The notes under the pieces: generated by a model
Seen by the model: only the letters and a program-made list of their open reading frames with translations
What the model was told of the DNA's origin: nothing
Database searches by the model: none
Shown: one piece after another, positions 1 to 5,308 of the stretch
How positions within the stretch are numbered: the first letter of the stretch is position 1
Layout of the letters: each line of letters opens with the position of its first letter
Made by a program: the position numbers and the translations under genes
Origin: CAYVOX01 sp964453035
GTDB taxonomy: Bacteria > Chloroflexota > Anaerolineae > Anaerolineales > Anaerolineaceae
Direction of reading: 5' to 3'
Assembly: GCA_964453035.1 (NCBI GenBank)
Contig: CAYVOX010000139.1
Coordinates: 1-8,631, forward strand
DNA length: 8,631 bases

Positions 1-405
1 CGTGGGTTAATTAGCCTGCTGGCCTGCGCGGCGCTGCTGCTCGCGGCTTGCCTGCCCTCCACTGCCGCCCCGCAGCCCACCACGCCGCCCGCCCCCACCC
101 TGGATGCGCAGTCGGCCGCGAACCCCCTGTTTAACGGCACCGAGCCCACCCCCGCCCGGGTGTACGCGCAGGGTGCCTGGAGCCTGTACATCTACTTCCG
201 CGCCAGGGGTACGCGCAGCGAAGGGCAGCACGGGGTGCTCTTTCACAACGGGCAGGCTGTGCCGCCTGCTCAACCCGGCGCAACCCTGCAAACCGAACTG
301 GGCGAAATGAAGTATTACCTCGATCCCGCTGACATGATAAACCTGTGGGATACCACCGGCTGGAATTTTGCTGACAGCAGCCTGATTAAACGCTGGGAAA
401 AATGA
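1..405 (+). CDS. Putative lipoprotein, 5' end cut off by the window
   Basis: An open frame runs from the first base to TGA at 403-405 (134 codons visible). No start codon fits the expected N-terminus, so the gene begins just outside the window. The visible N-terminus is a hydrophobic stretch ending in a lipobox, LAAC, with the lipidated Cys at visible residue 17. Only a few residues, presumably including the positive n-region, are missing. A Pro/Thr/Ala-rich linker follows (about residues 18-55), then a globular part of about 80 residues containing WSLYIYFRARG and ending KRWEK. I do not recognise this domain. The product should be anchored on the outer face of the cytoplasmic membrane. Its stop codon overlaps the start of the kinase gene (ATGA), so the two are probably co-transcribed and translationally coupled. 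Lipoprotein status is well supported; function is unknown. Confidence 0.75.
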   Translation, partial: RGLISLLACAALLLAACLPSTAAPQPTTPPAPTLDAQSAANPLFNGTEPTPARVYAQGAWSLYIYFRARGTRSEGQHGVLFHNGQAVPPAQPGATLQTELGEMKYYLDPADMINLWDTTGWNFADSSLIKRWEK

Positions 406-992
406 ACCCACCACCCGGCACCATCATCCTGCTCAACGGTGCTTCCAGTTCCGGCAAAACCAGCATCCTCAACGCCCTGCAGGAGCTTTTACCCGAACCC
501 TACCTCAACGCGGGGATTGATAAATTCATCTGGATGCTGCCGGAGCGCTATCTGGAGCGCCCGTTGTGGGATGATGTACTGGGCCTGGCAACCGAAGCCG
601 GGCAAATGGGCCACCGGCTTTTTTTAGCCATGCACCAGGCTATCGCGCTGCTTTCGCGGGCGGGAATGAACGTTGTGGCTGACCATGTGCTGGTGGAAAG
701 GGAATGGGTGGCGCAGTGCGCCAACTTGCTGGCGGATTTGCCCGCCTACCTGGTGGGCGTGCGCTGCCCGCTGGAGGTGCTGGTGGCGCGCGAGAAGAGC
801 CGCAAGAATCGCACCCTCGGGCAGGCCGCGGCGCAATTCCCGCTGGTGCATGCCAGTTGCATCTACGACCTGGAAGTGGATACCGCTCAACTCACCCCGC
901 AGCAGTGCGCCTTTCAAATCCAGGCTCGTCTGCTGGATGGAACCGGCCCTCAGACTCTAAAACTGCTGCGCGAGCGATTCAGGGGAGGTTAA
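402..992 (+). CDS. Chloramphenicol phosphotransferase-like P-loop kinase
   Basis: The 196-residue product is close to the family's usual length of about 180. The Walker A motif GASSSGKT is at residues 13-20. The segment AGIDKFIWMLP (37-47) matches the family region that carries the catalytic Asp (Asp37 in Streptomyces CPT), here Asp40. A strand with VVADHVLVE (about 91-99) corresponds to the second conserved acidic strand. VRCPLEVLVAREKSRKNR followed by a YDLEVDT segment is typical of the family's lid and C-terminal part. The founding member phosphorylates the primary hydroxyl of chloramphenicol in a producer strain. In other bacteria the substrate is generally not established, so resistance should not be assumed. 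The protein has no signal peptide and should be cytosolic. It starts inside the stop codon of the lipoprotein gene and ends one base before the AlkD-like gene, so it is the middle of an operon. Confidence 0.85.
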   Translation: MNPPPGTIILLNGASSSGKTSILNALQELLPEPYLNAGIDKFIWMLPERYLERPLWDDVLGLATEAGQMGHRLFLAMHQAIALLSRAGMNVVADHVLVEREWVAQCANLLADLPAYLVGVRCPLEVLVAREKSRKNRTLGQAAAQFPLVHASCIYDLEVDTAQLTPQQCAFQIQARLLDGTGPQTLKLLRERFRGG

Positions 993-993
993 A

Positions 994-1716
994 ATGCTGA
1001 TTGACGAATTGCAGGCACACATTCGCGCCTTTTGCGAGCAAAATGCCGACCCGGCGCTGGTCGCAAAGTACCAGCGCTATTTTGTGGAAGGGTACGATGC
1101 CTTCGGCGTGGATGGCAAAAAGATGGAGCAGCAGCGCGCCGTTTGGCTGGAGCATTACCGCAACCAGCTGGGATTGGCGGGCTTTTTGGATCTGGGAGAC
1201 CGCCTGGTGGCTACCGGGAAATACGAGGAGGCCAGCTTTGCGCTGGGCTTTGCCGGGGCGTTCTCAAAAGAGTTTACCGCCCAGACGCTGGCGCGCCTGG
1301 GTAACTGGCTGGATCACGGCATTTGCAACTGGGCTCACACCGACGGCTTTAGCCTGGATCTGCTGGCGCCGTTTATCACACGCTGCATCGTGCCGCTGGA
1401 AGCCATTGCCGACTGGCGCACGTCGCCCTCGCGCTGGAAGCGCCGCAGCGTGCCGGTGAGCCTGACTAAAACGCTCAAAGGGGATTTTGCGATTGGCGCG
1501 CTTCTGAATTTCATTGCGCCCTTGATGAACGATCCGGAAAAAGTGGTTCAACAGGGATTGGGTTGGTTCCTGCGCGAGGCCTGGAAACGGCACCCCGCCG
1601 AGATTGAGGCTTTTCTGCTGGAATGGAAGGATACCTGCGGCAGGATTGTGGTGCAGTACGCCACCGAAAAGATGAGCGTTGAACAAAAAGCGCGCTTTAA
1701 GCGTGCCAGGAGATGA
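994..1716 (+). CDS. AlkD-like DNA alkylation repair glycosylase
   Basis: The 240-residue product fits the AlkD/DNA alkylation repair family (B. cereus AlkD is about 237 residues), an all-helical HEAT-like fold that excises 3-methyladenine and 7-methylguanine. Visible markers are N-W-x-H-x-D (W113, D117), with the same W-x3-D spacing as AlkD Trp109/Asp113, the W148-K-R-R segment matching the region of the catalytic Arg, and GWFLREAWKRHP (190-201) matching the GWxLREY-type motif that includes AlkD Trp187. The key aromatic and acidic residues therefore look intact and the enzyme is probably active. The ATG at 994 is well supported by AGGGGAGG at 981-988. It lies one base after the kinase stop codon, so it is the distal gene of the operon. 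The downstream gene is convergent, with only 77 bases between them. Confidence 0.88.
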   Translation: MLIDELQAHIRAFCEQNADPALVAKYQRYFVEGYDAFGVDGKKMEQQRAVWLEHYRNQLGLAGFLDLGDRLVATGKYEEASFALGFAGAFSKEFTAQTLARLGNWLDHGICNWAHTDGFSLDLLAPFITRCIVPLEAIADWRTSPSRWKRRSVPVSLTKTLKGDFAIGALLNFIAPLMNDPEKVVQQGLGWFLREAWKRHPAEIEAFLLEWKDTCGRIVVQYATEKMSVEQKARFKRARR

Positions 1717-1793
1717 TGGAAAACGAATAAAAGGGCAGGCCGGGGTAGAAGGGCTCCCTGTTGCAGTGGTAAAAGGTATCTGCTCTTATCGGA
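1717..1793. other. Convergent intergenic gap without a clear terminator
   Basis: This 77-base stretch separates the stop codons of the AlkD-like gene (+) and the transglycosylase gene (-). I looked for a GC stem followed by a T-run in either direction and found only short imperfect pairings (for example around AGGGCTCCCT), so termination may be factor-dependent or lie inside the opposing genes. Confidence 0.4.
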
Positions 1794-3737
1794 TTACGGG
1801 TAAACCCCGTTGGTGGGCGTTGGCCCCACCGGATAGCTCCACTCGGTGGGCGTGGGCCATCCGGGATATCCCTCCTGAGTGGGCGTGGGCGTGCGGGTTG
1901 GACCGCCTGGCGTCAACGTCACGGTGCGCGTGGCGGTGAAAACCACCGTCGCTGAAAGGGTGCGCGTGGGCGTGGGGCTTGCCCCCAGCGTGGGGGTGGG
2001 CGTGTTCAGCGTGACTGGCGCAGTCGGGTAGGCTGGCGAGGGCAGCGGCGTGCCCTGGAACACCCACGATGTGGCGGTGGGCGTGATACGTTGGCCCTCG
2101 CTGACGCTCTGCACGTACTGCCGCGCCGATTCACACGCCGGGTCCAGGTAATCGGTCACATTTTCCCAGGTCAGCTTCAGTCCGGCGCTTGTCACCCGCT
2201 TCATCGCCGTCCACAGGCAGCCCGCACCCGCGTTGTAATTGGCCAGCGTGAACTTCCACAGGTCCACGTAAGAGGCCACCTCACCCGGCGAGCGCTGCGT
2301 GAGGTTGTGCACAGCCCGGCCCGTTTGCAGGCAGCTTGCCAGCAGCGTCTCGCCAAAGATGCGCACGCTGGTTTCCGCCTGGCTCAGGTCAATCCCCACC
2401 GGGCAATCCGGGCAGGAGGCATTGACCCGGGTCACCAGCGCCCCGCGCAGCATATCCTGTTCTTCCGCCTTGAGGAAGACAAACCCCTTCTCGCAGCGTT
2501 CGGCGCTCAACACCTGCGGGCAAAATTGTTTGTAAAAGTTGACGTTCCACAGCAGCAGCGTATCAGCGCCCTTCTCAGTCATCTGCCCCAGCCCGGCTTC
2601 GTCAATATCGCTGTACACCCCCGGCCAGAACTGGCTCTCGCGCCCGAAAATATTCTTCAAAAGCTGGGCTGGCACGCCTGTATCTTTGGCCACCCTCAAA
2701 ATCTCGCTATCGAAGCGGTTTTGCCACTCCTGCACCGCCGGCAGCGCCTTTTCCATGCCGCACTGGTTGGCCAGTTTGGCGCTCTTCAGGCCCCCATCCG
2801 GGCAGCCGCTGGCATCCACTGTGCCGTTTTCAATCAAAATGCCCGCCAGGTAATAATACGAATAGGTTGATTGCAGGTCAGCCGCGTCCAACGGGGTGTT
2901 CAACCAGTGCGGCGGGCCGCCCACTTCCGGCAGGCTGTTCCATGCATCCGAGCAGGAGGCGATGCTGCCTTCCTTGAACTGGTTGCTGATGATATCAATG
3001 TACCATTCCTGCTGCTGGCTGGTGGGACCATCCGGCGCCATCACATCCCCCACCGCAATCACGCGGATCAGCGCCTTGAACCGCTCGCTGGCATCTCCAT
3101 AACTCGAATCCGCCCAGAACTCCAACCAGACCCCGTTGGAGCCGGTGGGGCGCAGCGGTAGCACGCACATATCCCCCGGGCAACTGAACGGCTCGCCGCC
3201 CAGCGTCCCCTGGATGCGAATCACCATCTCGTTTGGCAGAGGTTCTTCCCCCACCAGTTGCAGGTTCGGGATGGACGTACAGCGATTGGGGGTAGGGGCC
3301 GGGTCACAGCCGATGATGGAAACCCACACCCTGGGCGCTGGCAGTTCAACGCTTACCGTGCGCTTGCCCGGGAAGGTGCGCACGTAATGCAAGTACATTC
3401 CACGGCACACCTGCCCCTGCGCTGCCGCCGCCAGGTTGCAGGGCTTGGTCGCCTTCCATTCGTTATAAAGCAGCGTCCCACAGGCATGTTGGATTTCGGC
3501 GCTGGTGGGCATGCCCTCGTGCTCGATCAGGATGCGGCAGATGACCTCGTTGTTCTCCCAGCGTGCCATCCACCAGTCGTACCAGGTGACCGGCTGGATA
3601 ACGTTGATTTTACGGGAAGGCGCCGGCGTGCCGCCTTCGGCGCGCGCGGTGGCGGCAGGCTGGCTGAACTGGGTGATTAAACCCAGCAGCAGCAGGCTGA
3701 TGATTGTGATCGCTGCCGCACGCTGAACCCGCCGCAT
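1794..3737 (-). CDS. Secreted SLT-family lytic transglycosylase with Cys-rich N-region and Pro/Thr tail
   Basis: The 647-residue exported protein has a signal peptide with a basic n-region, a hydrophobic core at 9-23 and a likely cleavage after A31-R-A33. Residues about 45-330 are a Cys-rich region I do not recognise. Residues about 350-535 resemble the goose-lysozyme-like SLT fold: catalytic Glu in FGRES (E367), GLGQMTEKGA (382-391) matching the family GLMQ motif, and ANYNAGAG (499-506) matching the AYNAG motif. The family cleaves the MurNAc-GlcNAc bond of peptidoglycan, forming 1,6-anhydro-MurNAc. About 112 residues separate GLGQ and NYNAG, longer than usual, so the domain appears to carry an insertion (about 400-460) with CPDC. 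Residues about 551-647 form a Pro/Thr-rich tail with PTPT, PTRTPTPT and GWPTPTEW elements. The mature part has 18 Cys, suggesting disulfides. ATG at 3737 follows GAGGGAAG. Domain call is strong; native substrate and role are inferred. Confidence 0.85.
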   Translation of the reverse strand: MRRVQRAAAITIISLLLLGLITQFSQPAATARAEGGTPAPSRKINVIQPVTWYDWWMARWENNEVICRILIEHEGMPTSAEIQHACGTLLYNEWKATKPCNLAAAAQGQVCRGMYLHYVRTFPGKRTVSVELPAPRVWVSIIGCDPAPTPNRCTSIPNLQLVGEEPLPNEMVIRIQGTLGGEPFSCPGDMCVLPLRPTGSNGVWLEFWADSSYGDASERFKALIRVIAVGDVMAPDGPTSQQQEWYIDIISNQFKEGSIASCSDAWNSLPEVGGPPHWLNTPLDAADLQSTYSYYYLAGILIENGTVDASGCPDGGLKSAKLANQCGMEKALPAVQEWQNRFDSEILRVAKDTGVPAQLLKNIFGRESQFWPGVYSDIDEAGLGQMTEKGADTLLLWNVNFYKQFCPQVLSAERCEKGFVFLKAEEQDMLRGALVTRVNASCPDCPVGIDLSQAETSVRIFGETLLASCLQTGRAVHNLTQRSPGEVASYVDLWKFTLANYNAGAGCLWTAMKRVTSAGLKLTWENVTDYLDPACESARQYVQSVSEGQRITPTATSWVFQGTPLPSPAYPTAPVTLNTPTPTLGASPTPTRTLSATVVFTATRTVTLTPGGPTRTPTPTQEGYPGWPTPTEWSYPVGPTPTNGVYP

Positions 3738-3870
3738 CTTCCCTCTGACCTTCCCTTCCTGTGAGCGATTCCAGTCCTGTGGTTAACACGAATAACAGGA
3801 TAACCAGGCTGATTTCAAAAAAATCGCCTCCAACCTGTGGATCCTGCTTGCCGGGTTAACCGTGAAGATA

Positions 3871-3900
3871 AGTGTAACATAAAACCACCCCCACAGGCAA
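3871..3900 (-). promoter_or_regulatory. Candidate promoter for the transglycosylase gene
   Basis: Read on the minus strand, TTGCCT (3900-3895) and TACACT (3876-3871) are separated by 18 bases, about 135 bases upstream of the ATG. Both boxes are imperfect and spacing is at the long end, so this is only the best candidate in the spacer. Confidence 0.3.
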
Positions 3901-3961
3901 TTGCCGCGCCTGGCCTGTTTTTTGTTCTATGGCGGGGGGCTGACCTCTCTCATCCTCCCGT

Positions 3962-3996
3962 CCTCCTTCTCTCCCCGCGCCGGGGAGAGAAGGAGG
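3962..3996. repeat. Perfect 16-bp inverted repeat (REP-like hairpin)
   Basis: Arms CCTCCTTCTCTCCCCG (3962-3977) and its exact reverse complement (3981-3996) flank a 3-base loop CGC. No T-run follows on either side, so it is a poor intrinsic terminator. Polypyrimidine/polypurine hairpins of the CTCCCC...GGGGAG kind are often dispersed palindromic elements. Only one copy is in this window, so repeat status is inferred. As RNA it would form a very stable stem between the two minus-strand genes. Confidence 0.6.
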
Positions 3997-4048
3997 TGAA
4001 AAGCGGCCCGCGGGGATGCGGGCTGGAGAAGTTGTTTCTTTTTACAAA

Positions 4049-4082
4049 CACGGCTCAACCAGATAAAGCCGGTTGAGCCGTG
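4049..4082 (-). terminator. Likely intrinsic terminator of the protease gene
   Basis: A perfect 12-bp stem (CACGGCTCAACC at 4049-4060 and its complement at 4071-4082) with a 10-base loop lies 26 bases after the protease stop codon in its direction of transcription. On the minus strand it is followed by TTTGTAAA, a short weak T-tract. Position and stem strength support termination; the tail is less than ideal. Confidence 0.65.
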
Positions 4083-4107
4083 CTGCCACCGATTCAAGTC
4101 AAACCAG

Positions 4108-4965
4108 CTAAGGGATCACAAAGCCGTACTCCTCCGCAAACTGGCTCAAAAAAGCGCGCGAGGCTTCCGTATCCACCCGCCAGGAATAATCTACCCCGGA
4201 ACAGGCAGCGCTGGTGCCAAACGAGGTGATTCCCACAATCACGTTGCTTTCGGAATCGCCCAGGAAAACCGGCCCGCCTGAATCGCCATAGCAGGTGCCG
4301 CCCGTGGTGTAATCCTCCGAACCCGCCCATTTGCCCGGATTGTTGGAGGAGGCGATATTCCAGCCGTCGGTATAGGCGTTATTCAGGTTGATTAAGAAGG
4401 ACTGCGCCTGGTAGCGCGTGCGCAGCGAGATTTCATCTGGGTACATGTCGTTTACCCCGTACCCCACCGGCGTCACAATCACCCAGCGCTTATCGCTCTT
4501 CGAACCCACCGCGTCCATCAAGCCCTCAGTGGGGAGCTGAGCGAACTCGCTGATCCCAACCACGGGCTCGTCCATCAGCACCACCCCGATGTCATACGTC
4601 TCAGGCAGCGTTGACCAGTTGTAACCCGGGTGAGCAACGGGCGTGCCCAGGTAATAATTGGAATTGGTGTAATCATCCGCCACCGGGTCGTAATAAATGG
4701 TTTCGTCAAAGTACACCCGCGCCCGAACCGGCGTGCCGTCAACATCCGCCGCCGTGCAGTGCCCTGCTGTGACCATCAACGTGGGAGAAAGCAGCGAGCC
4801 GGAGCACCGCCAGATGAAATTTCCATCCGCGTCGTAAAACGCAATCAGTGCCACAAAGGGGTGCTCTCCCAGGTCCGGCTCCCCGTAGGTGATGGCTGCC
4901 GCCGGCCTGGCGACCGTCAACACCAAAACAAGAACAACCAATCCTACCCATAATTTCCTGCTCAT
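4108..4965 (-). CDS. Secreted S1-family (chymotrypsin-fold) serine protease
   Basis: The 285-residue product has a signal peptide ending P-A-A-A24 followed by mature I25-T-Y-G. The full catalytic triad is visible: H69 in VTAGHC, D125 in YDIGVVL and S229 in CYGDSGGP. Cys54-Cys70 and Cys225-Cys255 correspond to the conserved 42-58 and 191-220 disulfides, and D228 is the residue that pairs with the new N-terminal Ile in this family. Because Ile is directly at the predicted signal cleavage site, activation may need no separate propeptide. The residue equivalent to chymotrypsin 189 is Gly223, not Asp, so Arg/Lys specificity is unlikely. I chose ATG at 4965 because AGGAGG lies 6 bases upstream; a GTG one codon earlier would sit only 3 bases from it. 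The protein probably acts outside the cell; its target is unknown. Confidence 0.92.
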   Translation of the reverse strand: MSRKLWVGLVVLVLVLTVARPAAAITYGEPDLGEHPFVALIAFYDADGNFIWRCSGSLLSPTLMVTAGHCTAADVDGTPVRARVYFDETIYYDPVADDYTNSNYYLGTPVAHPGYNWSTLPETYDIGVVLMDEPVVGISEFAQLPTEGLMDAVGSKSDKRWVIVTPVGYGVNDMYPDEISLRTRYQAQSFLINLNNAYTDGWNIASSNNPGKWAGSEDYTTGGTCYGDSGGPVFLGDSESNVIVGITSFGTSAACSGVDYSWRVDTEASRAFLSQFAEEYGFVIP

Positions 4966-4979
4966 CACAATCCTCCTAT

Positions 4980-5010
4980 CGGTAAATCTGAAACGGTAAA
5001 AACCGGTAAA
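4980..5010 (-). repeat. Three direct copies of TTTACCG in the protease leader
   Basis: On the plus strand CGGTAAA occurs at 4980-4986, 4994-5000 and 5004-5010; read as mRNA this is TTTACCG three times, the last copy directly preceding ATAGGAGG, the protease Shine-Dalgarno. Spacing is 10 and 14 bases start to start, so they are not on one face of the helix. They lie downstream of the candidate promoter and hence probably in the 5' untranslated leader, where they could bind a regulator of transcription or translation. Function is unproven. Confidence 0.55.
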
Positions 5011-5130
5011 GTGCCTGAAACCTTTCTCCCCCGCCCCATAACGTACCCAAAGCCTGTCAGGCTCATTTGCAATTCGTTTTTCAGTTTCAATGGAGGGGAT
5101 GAGGGCTGCAAGGATTTCGGCGTCTATTCC

Positions 5131-5158
5131 ATCATAGCGATTCTATATAAAATGTCAA
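5131..5158 (-). promoter_or_regulatory. Sigma70-type promoter for the protease gene
   Basis: On the minus strand TTGACA (5158-5153, perfect consensus) and TATGAT (5136-5131) are separated by 16 bases of AT-rich DNA. Transcription would begin near 5124, giving a leader of about 160 bases before the protease ATG. That leader contains the small inverted repeat at 5051-5063 and the TTTACCG repeats. Confidence 0.65.
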
Positions 5159-5269
5159 GCAATCAGGATGACCCTCATGAGACCTGTTGGAAACAGTCAG
5201 AAAAAGCAGCTGCTCGCTTCTCACTGCGCTCCCTCAGCGCGACAGCACGCTCCAGGCGGCCTCACATCC

Positions 5270-5278
5270 TGTTATAAT
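5270..5278 (+). promoter_or_regulatory. Extended -10 promoter for the deacetylase-amidase gene
   Basis: TGTTATAAT gives a perfect TATAAT -10 (5273-5278) with the TGn extension. The -35 position (around 5250-5256, CTCCAGG) has no good match, as expected for an extended -10 promoter. Start would be near 5285, leaving a leader of about 24 bases that includes GAGGG just before the ATG at 5309. Confidence 0.6.
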
Positions 5279-5308
5279 ACGCCTACTTTACACCACCCCT
5301 GAGGGCAC

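Larger units (their letters stand above)
3738..4107. other. Intergenic region with three hairpins, no gene seen
   Basis: This 370-base spacer lies between the protease gene and the transglycosylase gene, both on the minus strand. It holds a candidate promoter near 3871-3900, a 16-bp perfect inverted repeat at 3962-3996, a smaller stem at 4006-4023 (GCCCGC / GCGGGC, 6-base loop), and the likely protease terminator at 4049-4082. An open frame across 3837-4076 runs through these hairpins and shows no protein-like features, so I do not count it as a gene. Confidence 0.6.
4966..5308. other. Divergent intergenic region with promoters on both strands
   Basis: This 343-base spacer separates the protease gene (-) from the deacetylase-amidase gene (+). 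It contains a minus-strand promoter candidate (5131-5158), a plus-strand extended -10 (5270-5278), three TTTACCG repeats beside the protease ribosome binding site (4980-5010), and a small inverted repeat AGCCTG-T-CAGGCT at 5051-5063 that could be an operator or leader hairpin. No coding sequence is supported here. Confidence 0.6.

Noticed and set aside
1679..1939. Plus-strand open frame overlapping the AlkD-like gene end and the Pro/Thr tail of the transglycosylase
   Set aside because: It is composed of antisense of the repetitive tail (Trp/Ala/Arg-rich) and has no domain.
1794..2060. GTGGGCGTGGGC-type repeats that at first look like a tandem repeat locus or minisatellite
   Set aside because: They are the antisense of Pro/Thr codons in the transglycosylase tail and are explained by protein low complexity; no CRISPR-like regular spacing.
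2091..2870. Plus-strand open frame of 259 codons opposite the transglycosylase gene
   Set aside because: It overlaps the SLT catalytic region in antisense and its Arg/His/Ala-rich product shows no domain.
3837..4076. Plus-strand open frame of 79 codons in the spacer
   Set aside because: It is translated through the perfect hairpin and the terminator; the product contains the LLLSPRRGEKE-type string typical of translated palindromic repeats, and there is no good ribosome binding site.
5226..5240. GCGCT-CCCTC-AGCGC inverted repeat upstream of the plus-strand promoter
   Set aside because: Only 5 bp, common by chance in GC-rich DNA; not called as an operator.
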